From assembly GCF_900129045.1 (NCBI RefSeq), contig NZ_FQTX01000002.1, positions 537,314 through 601,313 on the forward strand: a stretch of DNA of 64,000 nt, written 5' to 3'. A model generated the notes under the pieces. That model had not been told where the DNA came from. It saw only the letters and a program-made list of their open reading frames with translations, and made no database searches. A program made the translations under genes and the position numbers. This DNA comes from Bifidobacterium merycicum DSM 6492 (GTDB lineage: Bacteria; Actinomycetota; Actinomycetes; Actinomycetales; Bifidobacteriaceae). Positions 10,038 through 22,167 of the stretch are shown here, piece after piece (positions within the stretch are counted from its first letter, which is position 1; each line of letters starts with the position of its first letter).

Positions 10038-13000
10038 ATGATCGCACAACGGTCGTTCAGACGAATCCTGGCGGCGAGTGTCGTCGCCGCGATGTCGTGC
10101 GCGTCGCTGATTACGGTTCCTAACGTCGCTCAAGCCGAGGAGACCAGCTCCTCCGGCAAGAAGGACGTTCAGGTGATCGCATTCCAGCAGACGTGGAACA
10201 CCATCGCCAAGGAATGTACCAACACCTATGGTCCCGAAGGTGTCGCCTATGTGGAGGTCTCTCCTCCGCAGGAGTCCATCCAGGGCACCCAATGGTGGAC
10301 CAGCTACCAGCCCGTGAGCTACAAGCTCGATTCCAAACTGGGCACGGAAGCCGAATTTAAGAACATGGTCAAGCAGTGCGCCACGGCCGGCGTGGGCATC
10401 ATCGCCGATGTGGTGCTCAACCAGACCACCGGCTTCGATGTGGCCGCGGGGGACCAGAAGGGCGTGGCCGGCAGTGACTACAACGGTTCCACCGAAACCT
10501 ACCCGGGCTTTGCCACCAAGCAGTATCCGGAAGGCATCACCGCCTCCGATTTCCATAGCTGCAAGCAGAACATCTCCGATTACACCAATCAGAAGGAAGT
10601 TCAGGAGTGCCGCCTGAGATCCATGTGGGACTTCGATTCCGAAAGCGAGAAGGTACAGGACATCCAGTCCGACTATCTCGTCTCGCTGTGGAACACTGGA
10701 GTGCGCGGATTCCGCATGGACGCCGTCAAGCACATCCACACCGATTCCATGAAGGCGATCAAGGAGAAGTTCGCCAAGAAGATCGGCAAGAACGCCAGCG
10801 ACATCTACTGGATCCAGGAAGTCATCGGCAACTCCTCCGAAGCGGCGGGCATCCAGCCGAGCAACTACGTGCAGAACGGCACCGTGACCGAATTCGGCTT
10901 CAAGTCCGAAATGAACCAGACCTTCAAGGACAAGATCGCCAACCTCAAGGGCCTGAGCGACCGTCTGAGCAAGGACCTGTCGTCCGAGGACGCCAACGTG
11001 TTCGTCACCAACTGGGACACCGCCCGCAACGAGGGCGCGCTGACCTACAAGGATGGCGCCAAGTACCAGCTGGCCAACGCCTTCATGTTGGCCTATGACT
11101 ACGGCACCCCGCGTCTGCTCTCCGATTACAAGTGGGACAACAACGACGACGGCGCACCCGGCGCAACCGCGACCTCCGTGCCCGACGTCGACATGGACAC
11201 CGCCTGCGCCACCAACAGCTCCGACTGGAACTGCGAGCAGCGCTGGACCTCCACCCGCGGCATGATCGCCTTCCGCAACTACGTCAACGGCACCAAGGTC
11301 ACCGATTGGCAGGATGACGGCGGCGACAACATCGCCTTCTCCCGTGGCAGCAAGGGCTTCATCGCCATCAACAACGGTAAGAAGGACAAGGATGCCTCGT
11401 ACACCACCTCCCTCGCCGACGGCGAGTACTGCAACGTGTACGCCGCCATGGACTGCTCCAAGACCGTGACCGTCAAGAACGGCAAGGTCGAGACCACGGT
11501 TCCGGCACGTTCCGCCATCGCGTTGTATGCCGGTGCCACCAAGGCCGATCACCCGGCCGCGTCCACCGCCACCGATCCGTCCGACCCGGAGCTCAACCAG
11601 GAGGATGACGAGGTCCTGCCCGACGACAAGACCATCACCATCTACTACAAGCCCAACGATTCCAGCTGGAAGACCCCGAAGGTCCACTACGGCCTCGGCG
11701 ACGACTGGAACCAGCCGGAAGCCGACATGAAGCTCGACGTCCAGGGCTACTACCAGGCCACCATCGACACCAAGGGCAAGAAGATCGACTTCGTGTTCCA
11801 TGATGCCGACACCGACCAGTGGGAGAACCCGAAGGACGGCGGCAACTACCATGCCAACGCCGGTATCACGCACGTGGGCGTCGCCGACCAGTCCGCGACC
11901 GTGGGCAACCCCGAAGCCGTGAGCGGCCAGACCCGGCTCGTCGTGCACTACAAGCCCGCCAGCGCCTCGGACAACCGTGGCGTGTACGTGTGGGGCAAGG
12001 ACACCAGCGGTACGGACATCAACGCCGAGAACCACGCCTTCACCGGCACCGATTGCTGGGGCAAGGTCGCCACGCTGACCTTCGACGGCAAGTTCGAGAA
12101 CTTCGGTTTCATCATCACCACCAGCGACTGGAACAAGTACGGCGGCGACCGTAGCGCCAAGGTGGGTGCCGACGGCACCGCCGAGGTGTGGATCGACGGC
12201 ACCAAGTACCCGGATCAGGGCGAATCGACCACCGTCGAAACGCTCGATGCCGCGCCGGCCGACTACAAGTGCACGGCCTCCACCGTCAAGGTGAAGGTCC
12301 ACTACAACCGCGACGACGGCCTGTACTTCAACTCCGAGGACACCTCGACCACCGTCCCGCAGTGGGATATCTGGACCTGGTCCTCCAACTGGAACGGCGG
12401 GGCGGCCACCTTCACCTCCCATGACGATTGGGGTGAAGTCGCGGAGTACTCCTTCACCAACTACACCTACTACAACAACGAGGGTGCCTCCGACATCGGC
12501 ATGCTGCGTCGTTATGGCAAGGATGCGTGGAAGGCCAAGGATCCCGATGACAACAACCACATGATCCCGTCCGATGCGCTCACCTTCGACGAGGCCAGCA
12601 ACACCGTGACCGCCGAAGTGTGGATGCTCAACGGCGACGCGACGGTGTACTCCTCACGTCCGGCCCTCGGCGCCTCCATGAAGTCCGCCGAGATCTCCAA
12701 CACCGACCAGCTGACGGTCAAGCTCTCCAAGAAGGTCTCCGCCGACGACATCAAGGATGACGTGACCGTCAAGGATGCCGACGGCAAGACTGTTGCCGTC
12801 AAGAGCATCAAGACCGATGGCACCAAGGTGATCATCACCACCGACAAGGAACTTGACGTCCGCGGCAAGTACACCGTCGCGGTCAAGGGCTTCGGCTCCC
12901 AGGACGCCGTCGCGGGCTCCGTGGTCCGCACCGACGCCTTCGACAAGAAGTACGCCTACAGCGGCGACGACCTCGGCGCCACCTACACGGCGGCGAAGAC

Positions 13001-15293
13001 CGGCTTCAAGCTGTGGGCTCCGACCGCCACCGACGTCAAGCTCATCACCTACAAGTCCGACGATCCGAACGCCGACGTCGACCGCACCATCGACATGACG
13101 AGCGGTGACAGGGGTGTGTGGAGCGCCTCGGTGAAGGACCTCGCCAGCGGCACCGCCTACGCCTACCAGCTCACCTTCGCCGACGGCACAGTGAACGTCT
13201 CCGCCGACCCGTACGCCACCGCGGCGGTTGCGAACGGCGAACGTTCCGTGGTGCTGTCCAAGAAGGACATGGGCAACGCGGGCAAGCGCATGGGCGCCTT
13301 CTCCAAGACCACCGATGCGTCCATCGCCGAGATGAACATCCGCGACTTCTCGATCAGCCTGAGCTCCGGCGTCTCCGCCGACAAGCGCGGCAAGTATCTG
13401 GGCGTCGTCGAATCCGGCACCAAGACCGCCAAGGGCGCGACCTCCGGCCTCGACTACCTCAAGAAGCTGGGCGTCACCCACGTGCAGATCATGCCGATGT
13501 ACGACTACGGTTCCGTCGACGAGACCGGCGACCTGAGCTACGACGCCAAGGGTGCACAGAACTGGGGCTACGATCCGGAGAACTACAACGTGCCGGAAGG
13601 CTCGTACTCCTCCGATCCGAGCAACCCCGCCTCCCGCGTCACCGAGATGAAGCAGATGGTCAAGGGCCTGCACGACAACGATATCCGCGTCATCATGGAT
13701 GTGGTGTACAACCACGTCTATGACGCCGCGAACCATTCGTTCAACAAGACCGTGCCGGGCTACTACTTCCGCTACGACGACAACGGTTCGCTGGTCAACA
13801 ACTCCGGTTGCGGCAACGACACCGCCTCCGAACGTGCGATGATGCGCAAGTACATCGTCGATTCGGTGACGTACTGGGCGAAGAACTACAACATCGACGG
13901 CTTCCGCTTCGACCTCATGGGTCTGATTGACACCGAGACGATGAAGGAAGTCCGCGCGGCCCTCGACAAGATCGATCCGTCCATCATCGTGCTCGGCGAA
14001 GGCTGGGATATGAACACCACGATGGACAAGAGCGAGATGACCATCCAGCCGAACGCCTACCAGGTCGCTTCGGATGGCACGAACAACGGCATCGCGTTCT
14101 TCAACGATTCGATCCGTGACGGCCTGAAGGGTTCCGTGTTCTCCGACACCGACACCGGTTTCGTCTCCGGCAAGGCCGATCAGGAGAGCCTCATCGCCCA
14201 CAACGTGCTCGGATGCCAGTACGATGCCGACGCCAGCACCACCTGCTGGAATGGCAACGCGCAGGATCATTACGCGGACGCCGGCCAGGTAGTGAACTAC
14301 GCCGAGATCCACGACAACATGACCCTGTACGACAAGCTCCGCGCATCCGTGCCCACGGATGATGAGGCGACCACCGAGGCCCGCGCCAAGCTCGCCGACT
14401 CCGTCGTCTACCTGTCCGAAGGCATCCCCGCCATCCAGCTGGGCCAGGAGTTCCTGCGCACCAAGAGCGGCAACGGCAACAGCTACAACGCCGGTGACGC
14501 GACGAACGCCATCGACTGGGATCGCACCACGCAGTACGCAGGCTCCGTCGACTACGTCAAGGGCCTGATCAAGCTGCGCAACAAGATAGCCGCCCTCCGC
14601 CAGACCAACTACGACGACATCAACGCCAGCGTGACCATGCTCAAGTCCGCGGACGGCGTCGTGGCCTACCAGGCGAAGGATTCCAGCGGCACCTACGTGG
14701 TGATCTTCAACGCCAACGGCAAGGCCGCCTCCATCGACGGCGTTGCTGCCGGCAAGTACGAAGTGCTCGCCTCCGACGGTACCGTGTACGGTGATGACGT
14801 CGTCAAGAGCGTCACGGTCCGCAAGGGTTCCGTCTACTCGGCCGGCGCCCTGTCCGCCACCGTGCTCAAGGTCGCTTCCGCCGATGACGTCGTCCCCGTG
14901 ATCAGTGGTGTGACCGAATCGACGACCATCACCGTTGGCTCCAAGTTCGATCCGAAGGCCGGCGTCACCGCGTCGGATGACATCGACGGCGACCTGACCG
15001 ACAAGATCACGATTGAAGGCAGCGTGGATGTCAACAAGGTGGGCGATTACAAGCTCGTCTACTCCGTGACCAACTCCCGCGGCAAGACCACGACGTTCAC
15101 CCGCACCGTGCACGTGCAGAAGCGTGCCGTCGTCCCGGCCGCCGACAAGGGCACGAAGGGTGCCGCCACGGCATCCGGTGCCGCCGGTACCGCCGCCACC
15201 GGCGCCTCCGTGCTGGTGATCGCGTTGCTCGCGCTGGCCGCCGCAGCGGCCGGTGTGATGTTCCGCCTTCGCGGAAAGGAGGAACGCCTCTGA
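10038..15293 (+). CDS. apuB: Cell-surface type II amylopullulanase (two GH13 domains)
   Basis: This 1751-residue enzyme degrades starch, amylopectin and pullulan outside the cell. Order: signal peptide (cleavage after AQA, residue about 33); N-terminal alpha-amylase GH13 domain (about 44-420) with nucleophile region GFRMDAV, acid IQEV and NWDTARN in the fourth conserved region; starch-binding modules (CBM25-like from about 531, CBM41-like from about 631 and 749); a CBM48-like module near 980; pullulanase GH13 domain with NWGYDP (about 1173), DGFRFDLM and GEGWDM; an Ig-like module; and a C-terminal membrane segment followed by RLRGKEERL. No LPxTG is visible, so anchoring by the C-terminal helix is inferred. 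AAAGGGA precedes the ATG. Confidence 0.93.
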   Translation: MIAQRSFRRILAASVVAAMSCASLITVPNVAQAEETSSSGKKDVQVIAFQQTWNTIAKECTNTYGPEGVAYVEVSPPQESIQGTQWWTSYQPVSYKLDSKLGTEAEFKNMVKQCATAGVGIIADVVLNQTTGFDVAAGDQKGVAGSDYNGSTETYPGFATKQYPEGITASDFHSCKQNISDYTNQKEVQECRLRSMWDFDSESEKVQDIQSDYLVSLWNTGVRGFRMDAVKHIHTDSMKAIKEKFAKKIGKNASDIYWIQEVIGNSSEAAGIQPSNYVQNGTVTEFGFKSEMNQTFKDKIANLKGLSDRLSKDLSSEDANVFVTNWDTARNEGALTYKDGAKYQLANAFMLAYDYGTPRLLSDYKWDNNDDGAPGATATSVPDVDMDTACATNSSDWNCEQRWTSTRGMIAFRNYVNGTKVTDWQDDGGDNIAFSRGSKGFIAINNGKKDKDASYTTSLADGEYCNVYAAMDCSKTVTVKNGKVETTVPARSAIALYAGATKADHPAASTATDPSDPELNQEDDEVLPDDKTITIYYKPNDSSWKTPKVHYGLGDDWNQPEADMKLDVQGYYQATIDTKGKKIDFVFHDADTDQWENPKDGGNYHANAGITHVGVADQSATVGNPEAVSGQTRLVVHYKPASASDNRGVYVWGKDTSGTDINAENHAFTGTDCWGKVATLTFDGKFENFGFIITTSDWNKYGGDRSAKVGADGTAEVWIDGTKYPDQGESTTVETLDAAPADYKCTASTVKVKVHYNRDDGLYFNSEDTSTTVPQWDIWTWSSNWNGGAATFTSHDDWGEVAEYSFTNYTYYNNEGASDIGMLRRYGKDAWKAKDPDDNNHMIPSDALTFDEASNTVTAEVWMLNGDATVYSSRPALGASMKSAEISNTDQLTVKLSKKVSADDIKDDVTVKDADGKTVAVKSIKTDGTKVIITTDKELDVRGKYTVAVKGFGSQDAVAGSVVRTDAFDKKYAYSGDDLGATYTAAKTGFKLWAPTATDVKLITYKSDDPNADVDRTIDMTSGDRGVWSASVKDLASGTAYAYQLTFADGTVNVSADPYATAAVANGERSVVLSKKDMGNAGKRMGAFSKTTDASIAEMNIRDFSISLSSGVSADKRGKYLGVVESGTKTAKGATSGLDYLKKLGVTHVQIMPMYDYGSVDETGDLSYDAKGAQNWGYDPENYNVPEGSYSSDPSNPASRVTEMKQMVKGLHDNDIRVIMDVVYNHVYDAANHSFNKTVPGYYFRYDDNGSLVNNSGCGNDTASERAMMRKYIVDSVTYWAKNYNIDGFRFDLMGLIDTETMKEVRAALDKIDPSIIVLGEGWDMNTTMDKSEMTIQPNAYQVASDGTNNGIAFFNDSIRDGLKGSVFSDTDTGFVSGKADQESLIAHNVLGCQYDADASTTCWNGNAQDHYADAGQVVNYAEIHDNMTLYDKLRASVPTDDEATTEARAKLADSVVYLSEGIPAIQLGQEFLRTKSGNGNSYNAGDATNAIDWDRTTQYAGSVDYVKGLIKLRNKIAALRQTNYDDINASVTMLKSADGVVAYQAKDSSGTYVVIFNANGKAASIDGVAAGKYEVLASDGTVYGDDVVKSVTVRKGSVYSAGALSATVLKVASADDVVPVISGVTESTTITVGSKFDPKAGVTASDDIDGDLTDKITIEGSVDVNKVGDYKLVYSVTNSRGKTTTFTRTVHVQKRAVVPAADKGTKGAATASGAAGTAATGASVLVIALLALAAAAAGVMFRLRGKEERL

Positions 15294-15327
15294 ACGCAAT
15301 GACCGATAAGCAACTCCGATAAACGCG

Positions 15328-15368
15328 CAGGAACCGGCCTTCCGAATGGGGGGGCCGGTTCCTGATTT
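15328..15368 (+). terminator. Rho-independent terminator of apuB
   Basis: CAGGAACCGGCC (15328-15339) pairs with GGCCGGTTCCTG (15353-15364), a perfect 12-bp stem followed by ATTTT. Confidence 0.85.
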
Positions 15369-15480
15369 TCGTTGGCATTCCGGTGTTTTCGCCTTGAATG
15401 GAGCGCAACGGATGCTCTCTGGCAATAGGCCCGATTCGCATAACACGCCGGGTCAACTGTGAATGTTAAGCTGGAGTTCC

Positions 15481-17142
<1,662 letters not shown>

Positions 17143-17203
17143 GCGTCGGTGCGCCGATGAACCGCGTACGGCGGTGAAACGGCACCCGAACCGGAATGTG
17201 TTG

Positions 17204-17241
17204 CAGCCCACACCGAAATTTGGTGTGGGCTGTAGCTTTTT
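17204..17241 (+). terminator. Rho-independent terminator of pyrG
   Basis: CAGCCCACACC (17204-17214) pairs perfectly with GGTGTGGGCTG (17222-17232) around a 7-nt loop and is followed by TAGCTTTTT. Confidence 0.9.
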
Positions 17242-17297
17242 CATGACGGTTCTGTTAGGTTCTACTATGACATTGTGTGAATGACGGAGGCAAACCG

Positions 17298-18794
17298 GTG
17301 AGCGAACCACAAACACCAAACGCCGCGGCTGACGTGGAGATGAGCCAATACGTGGCCGATCGCACCCGCGTCAACGAGGATAAGATCAGGCAGGATGACG
17401 AGATCATCAGCCAGTTCGGCGACTACACTTACGGCTGGCATGATACGGATGCCGCGGGCGAGGCGGCGAAGAAGGGCATCGACGAGGACGTCGTCCGCGC
17501 CATCAGCGCGGATAAAGGCGAACCCGAATGGATGCTGGAGAAGCGTCTGCAAGGGTACAGGGACTTCATCAACAAGCCGATGCCGCAGTGGGGCGTGGAT
17601 CTCAAGGACTTCGACGCGGACGATTTCAAGTATTACGTCAAGCCGATCGACAAGCAGGCGACCACATGGGAGGAGCTGCCTGACGAGATCCGTTCCACCT
17701 ACGACAAGCTCGGCATCCCCGAGGCGGAGAAGAAGCGTCTGGTCTCCGGCGTCGCCGCACAGTACGAATCCGAAGTGATCTACAACTCGATCCAGGAGGA
17801 TCTGAAGAAGCAGGGCGTGATCTTCGTCGACACCGATACCGCGGTGCGCGAATACCCCGAGATCGTGCAGAAGTACTTCGGCAAGTGCATCCCCAGCGAC
17901 GACAACAAGTTCTCCGCGCTGAACACCGCGGCGTGGTCCGGCGGGTCCTTCGTCTACGTCCCGAAGGGCGTGCACGTAGACATCCCGCTGCAGGCGTACT
18001 TCCGCATCAACACCCCGAACATGGGCCAGTTCGAACGCACCCTGATCATCGCGGACGAAGGCTCCTACGTGCATTACGTCGAAGGTTGCACGGCCCCCAT
18101 CTACTCCACGGATTCCCTGCATTCCGGCGTGGTCGAGATCTTCGTCGAGCCGCATGCCCGCGTGCGCTACACCACCGTGCAGAACTGGTCGAACAACGTG
18201 TACAACCTCGTCACCCAGCGCGCCTACGTGCGTGAGGGCGGCACCATGGAATGGGTCGATGGCAACATCGGCTCCAAGGCGACCATGAAGTACCCGGCTT
18301 GCATTCTGGCGGAACCGTACGCCAAGGCCAGCACCATGTCGCTCGGTTTCGCCGGCAAGGGGCAGTATCAGGATACCGGCGCGAAGATGATCCATCTCGC
18401 CCCGCACACCAGCTCCACCATCGTCGCCAAGTCGATCTCCCGCGGCGGTGGGCGTTCCGCATACCGCGGGCTCGTGAAAATCGTCAAGGGCGCCGAAGGC
18501 TCGTCGAATTCCACCGTGTGCGATGCGTTGCTGGTGGACGAGTTCAGCCGTTCCGACACCTATCCGCATGTCGATGTGCGCGAGGATGACGTGTCCATGG
18601 CGCATGAGGCGACGGTTTCCAAGGTCTCCGAAGACCAGCTGTTCTACCTGATGAGCCGTGGTCTTTCCGAGGATGAGGCCATGGGCATGATCGTGCGCGG
18701 TTTCGTCGAGCCGATCAGCCGTGAGCTGCCGATGGAATACGCGCTTGAGCTGAACAGACTTGTGGAACTGCAGATGGAAGGATCGGTGGGCTGA
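17298..18794 (+). CDS. sufB: Fe-S cluster assembly protein SufB
   Basis: The 498-residue product is the scaffold subunit of the SufBCD complex, on which Fe-S clusters are built in the cytoplasm. The long beta-helix core and C-terminal block with [17 protein letters not shown] are typical. It opens the sufB-D-C-S-U-T operon. The frame is open from a GTG at 17277, but GGAGG at 17286-17290 sits seven nt before the GTG at 17298, so this start is chosen. No SufR-type repressor gene lies upstream; the preceding gene is pyrG, with its own terminator. Confidence 0.95.
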   Translation: MSEPQTPNAAADVEMSQYVADRTRVNEDKIRQDDEIISQFGDYTYGWHDTDAAGEAAKKGIDEDVVRAISADKGEPEWMLEKRLQGYRDFINKPMPQWGVDLKDFDADDFKYYVKPIDKQATTWEELPDEIRSTYDKLGIPEAEKKRLVSGVAAQYESEVIYNSIQEDLKKQGVIFVDTDTAVREYPEIVQKYFGKCIPSDDNKFSALNTAAWSGGSFVYVPKGVHVDIPLQAYFRINTPNMGQFERTLIIADEGSYVHYVEGCTAPIYSTDSLHSGVVEIFVEPHARVRYTTVQNWSNNVYNLVTQRAYVREGGTMEWVDGNIGSKATMKYPACILAEPYAKASTMSLGFAGKGQYQDTGAKMIHLAPHTSSTIVAKSISRGGGRSAYRGLVKIVKGAEGSSNSTVCDALLVDEFSRSDTYPHVDVREDDVSMAHEATVSKVSEDQLFYLMSRGLSEDEAMGMIVRGFVEPISRELPMEYALELNRLVELQMEGSVG

Positions 18795-18797
18795 GCC

Positions 18798-20021
18798 ATG
18801 ACCGAAGCCAAGGAAATCACTATCCCCGTGGCGGATCCGAACGATCCGTACGCGAACCCCGCGGCGATGCCGTCCTCGGCGGACCGCAATCCACGCTCCT
18901 TCGAGGTCGGGGCGTTCCCCGAACCGAATCGCAAGCAGGAGGATTGGCGGTACACGCCGGTCGAACGCATCAGCGAATTTTTCAACGTGTTCACCCCGTC
19001 CAGCGAAACCCGGATCGAAGTCGGTATGATCGACGGATCCGCGCTTGCGGAAGGCCTTGCTTTGAGCCAAGTCAAGCTCGGTGAAGGATTGTCCGGCACG
19101 GTGTCCGAACCGTCGGATCGAGCCGCCGCCGTGGAATGGAACTCCGGCGCCACCGCCACCGTGCTCGAGCTGAAGGGCGAAATCGACCAGCCAGTGCTCG
19201 TCAAGGTGCACGGTGCGGGCATGGACCTCGACGCGTTCCATCTGGTGATCGCGGCCGCCGATGATACACACGCCGATGTCGTCGTCGAACATGACGGCGA
19301 CGCCCGGCTCGCCGAGGGTGTGGAAATCGTCACCGGCAAGCATTCGAACGTGTCCACCACCTTCATCCAGGAATGGAACGCCGGTTCGAAGCATGTGGGC
19401 AACCATCGCATCCACGTGGGCGAGGGCGCTTCGCTTCGTCACTCCGTGGTGACGCTCGGCGGCGATGTCGTGCGTATCCGCATGGATCAGGATTTCGGCG
19501 GCGAACAGGGCGACCTCAACATGCTCGGCATCTACTTCGTCGATCCGGGAGAGCATATCGAACACCGTACGATGGTGGTGCACAACCACCCCGAATGCAA
19601 GAGCCGCGTGGTCTACAAGGGAGCCCTCGACGGTAAGGGAGCGCATTCCACGTGGGTGGGCAACGCGCTCATCGAACCCACCGCGTCCGGCACCGATTCG
19701 TATGAGCTCAACCGCAATCTGGTGCTCACGCCCGGTGCCATCGCCGATTCCGAACCGAACCTCGAGATCGAGAACGGCAACATCATCGGTGCGGGCCATG
19801 CCTCTTCGGTTGGCCGTTTCGACGATGAGGAGCTGTTCTACCTGCAGTCTCGCGGCATCAGCGAAACCGAGGCACGCAAGCTCGTCGTCCGCGGCTTCTT
19901 CAACGAACTCGTCGAGGAAATCGGCATTCCGGCCATCTGCGATCATCTCATGGACGTCATCGACAAGCGTCTGGCGCGCGGCGAAAGCGACGCCATGGCG
20001 CAAGTGCTCGAGGAACAGTGA
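18798..20021 (+). CDS. sufD: Fe-S cluster assembly protein SufD
   Basis: The 407-residue product is the paralogue of SufB that pairs with it and SufC in the scaffold complex. The N-terminus has the QEDWRYTP motif found in SufD proteins, and the C-terminal domain shows FYLQSRGISETEARKLVVRG, parallel to that of SufB. It begins 3 nt after the sufB stop codon and ends 21 nt before sufC, in keeping with stoichiometric expression in one operon. Confidence 0.94.
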   Translation: MTEAKEITIPVADPNDPYANPAAMPSSADRNPRSFEVGAFPEPNRKQEDWRYTPVERISEFFNVFTPSSETRIEVGMIDGSALAEGLALSQVKLGEGLSGTVSEPSDRAAAVEWNSGATATVLELKGEIDQPVLVKVHGAGMDLDAFHLVIAAADDTHADVVVEHDGDARLAEGVEIVTGKHSNVSTTFIQEWNAGSKHVGNHRIHVGEGASLRHSVVTLGGDVVRIRMDQDFGGEQGDLNMLGIYFVDPGEHIEHRTMVVHNHPECKSRVVYKGALDGKGAHSTWVGNALIEPTASGTDSYELNRNLVLTPGAIADSEPNLEIENGNIIGAGHASSVGRFDDEELFYLQSRGISETEARKLVVRGFFNELVEEIGIPAICDHLMDVIDKRLARGESDAMAQVLEEQ

Positions 20022-20042
20022 AACGTAAAGGATTAAGAAACC

Positions 20043-20822
20043 ATGTCAACGCTTGAAATCAAGAATCTGTACGCGCACGTCGAAACCAAGGACGGCATCA
20101 AGCCGATCCTCAAAGGCGTGAACCTCACCGTCAACTCCGACGAGACCCACGCCATCATGGGCCCCAACGGCTCCGGCAAATCCACTCTGGCCTACACGCT
20201 GGCCGGCCATCCCAAGTACGTGGTCGACGAGGGCGAAGTGCTGCTCGACGGCGAGGACATCCTGAAGATGACCCCTGATGAGCGTGCCAAGGCAGGTCTG
20301 TTCCTCGCCATGCAGTACCCGGTCGAGGTGCCGGGCGTCTCGATGACGAACTTCCTGCGCACTGCCAAGACCGAGGTCGACGGCAAGGCGCCCGCCATCC
20401 GCACGTGGGCCAAGGAGCTTTCGGAGGCCATGAAGCGTCTCAAGATGGATCCGAAGTTCGCCACCCGTTCCGTGAACGAGGGCTTCTCCGGCGGCGAGAA
20501 GAAGCGTGCCGAAGTACTGCAGCTGGAACTGCTCAAGCCGAAGTTCGCCATCCTCGACGAGACCGACTCCGGTCTTGACGTCGACGCGCTGCGCATCGTC
20601 TCCGAGGGCGTGAACCGTGCCAAGGAAGCCAATAAGTTCGGCATCCTCATGGTCACCCACTACACCCGCATCCTCAAGTACATCAAGCCGGATATCGTGC
20701 ACGTGTTCGCCGACGGCCATTTCGTCAAGACCGGTGGTCCGGAACTGGCGGACGAGCTGGAGGAGAACGGCTACGACCAGTACCTGCCGGAAGGCGCCGA
20801 TTCCGAAAGCGCACTGGCATAA
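20043..20822 (+). CDS. sufC: Fe-S assembly ATPase SufC
   Basis: The 259-residue product is the ABC-type ATPase of the SufBCD scaffold and works in the cytoplasm, not in transport. Visible motifs: Walker A GPNGSGKST, the SufC-type signature FSGGEKKRAEVLQ, Walker B FAILDETDSGLD, and the switch His in VTHYTR. Length and motif order match the family fully. A GGATTAAGAAACC leader precedes the ATG. Confidence 0.97.
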   Translation: MSTLEIKNLYAHVETKDGIKPILKGVNLTVNSDETHAIMGPNGSGKSTLAYTLAGHPKYVVDEGEVLLDGEDILKMTPDERAKAGLFLAMQYPVEVPGVSMTNFLRTAKTEVDGKAPAIRTWAKELSEAMKRLKMDPKFATRSVNEGFSGGEKKRAEVLQLELLKPKFAILDETDSGLDVDALRIVSEGVNRAKEANKFGILMVTHYTRILKYIKPDIVHVFADGHFVKTGGPELADELEENGYDQYLPEGADSESALA

Positions 20823-20864
20823 GGCCGATTCCGCCCGGGGAACAACAAGCTCTAAGAGGTGTAT

Positions 20865-22136
20865 ATGGTAGATTTTGCAGCTATTCGCAACGAGTTTCCG
20901 ATTCTGGATCAGGAGATCCACGGTCACCCTCTGGTGTACCTCGATTCGGCTGCGACTTCGCAGAAGCCGCAGCGCGTCATCGAAGCGGAAAGCGAGTTCT
21001 ACCGGACCATCAACGCTGGTGTGCACCGTGGTGCCCACGAACTGGCTGCCCGCAGCACCACGGCGTTCGAGGACGCCCGCGCGAAGGTGGCCAAGCTGGT
21101 CGGCGCCAACGCGGAGGAAGGCGAGGAGGAGATCGTCGTGACCGCAGGCGCCACGGCCGGACTGAACCTGCTTGCCACGGCGTTCGGCAACGCGTCGCTC
21201 GGACGCGGGGGAGAAGCGGCCCGAAGATTCGCCCTGAAGCCCGGTGACGAGATCGTGGTGTCCAAGGCGGAACATCATTCGGTGCTGCTGCCGTTCCAGG
21301 AACTCGCCGCGCGTACCGGAGCCACGTTCAAGTGGCTGGATCTGACGGATGACGGACGTGTGCGCACCGACAACCTCGACGAGGTCATCACCGAACGCAC
21401 GAGGATCGTCGCCGTGACGCACGTGGGCAATGTGACCGGCGCCATCACTGACATCGCCCCCATCATCAAGCGCACGCATGAGATGGGTGGCATCTTCGTG
21501 CTCGACGCATGCCAATCCGTGCCGCATCTGAAGGTCGACTTCCATGCGTTGGACGTCGATTTCGCGGCGTGGAGCGCCCATAAGATGTACGGCCCGACCG
21601 GCGTGGGATTCCTGTACGGCAAGCGCGAGATGCTTGAGGCGTTGCCGCCGGCGAGCTTCGGCGGCTCGATGGTCGAACTCGCATGGATGGACCAGCCCGC
21701 CCAGTACATGCTGCCGCCGGCGCGTTTCGAGGCCGGCACCCAGCCGGTCGCGCAGGTCGTCGCCGCGGGCGTCGCCGCGGAGTGGATGATGGCGATCGGC
21801 ATGGACCGTCTGGAGGAGCATGAACGCATGCTGACCGACGAACTGTTGAAGATGGGCGACATCGACGGCATCCGTATCATCGGTCCGCGCGAGAACGTCA
21901 AGCGCATCGGCACCGTCGCGTTCGATGTCGAAGGCGTGCATCCGCATGATGTCGGCCAGTTCATCGACGCCCAGGGCATCGCCATCAGGGTCGGTCATCA
22001 TTGCGCCCAGCCGGTGCATCGTCATTTCGGCCTGTACGCTTCGAACCGCGCCTCCTGCGGCGTGTACAACTCCATCGATGACATCGACGCGTTGCTCGAA
22101 GCGCTGGCCAAGGTGCGTCCGTTCTTCGAGGTGTAG
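20865..22136 (+). CDS. sufS: Cysteine desulfurase SufS
   Basis: The 423-residue PLP enzyme takes sulfur from cysteine as a persulfide and hands it to SufU. The PLP lysine is in WSAHKMYGPTG, the catalytic Cys in NRASCGVYN near the C-terminus, and LDSAATSQKP marks the N-terminus. A GTG at 20859 would overlap the AAGAGG ribosome binding site (20854-20859), so the ATG at 20865 is the start. sufU follows 31 nt later. Confidence 0.95.
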   Translation: MVDFAAIRNEFPILDQEIHGHPLVYLDSAATSQKPQRVIEAESEFYRTINAGVHRGAHELAARSTTAFEDARAKVAKLVGANAEEGEEEIVVTAGATAGLNLLATAFGNASLGRGGEAARRFALKPGDEIVVSKAEHHSVLLPFQELAARTGATFKWLDLTDDGRVRTDNLDEVITERTRIVAVTHVGNVTGAITDIAPIIKRTHEMGGIFVLDACQSVPHLKVDFHALDVDFAAWSAHKMYGPTGVGFLYGKREMLEALPPASFGGSMVELAWMDQPAQYMLPPARFEAGTQPVAQVVAAGVAAEWMMAIGMDRLEEHERMLTDELLKMGDIDGIRIIGPRENVKRIGTVAFDVEGVHPHDVGQFIDAQGIAIRVGHHCAQPVHRHFGLYASNRASCGVYNSIDDIDALLEALAKVRPFFEV

Positions 22137-22167
22137 CCCCGGCACATGACGAGTAAAGGAGAATCAT

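Noticed and set aside
9837..15446. Very long open frames on the minus strand opposite apuB (907 and 930 codons)
   Set aside because: They are mirror frames of a GC-rich gene with strong third-position bias; they have no ribosome binding site or recognisable domain, and apuB itself is complete.
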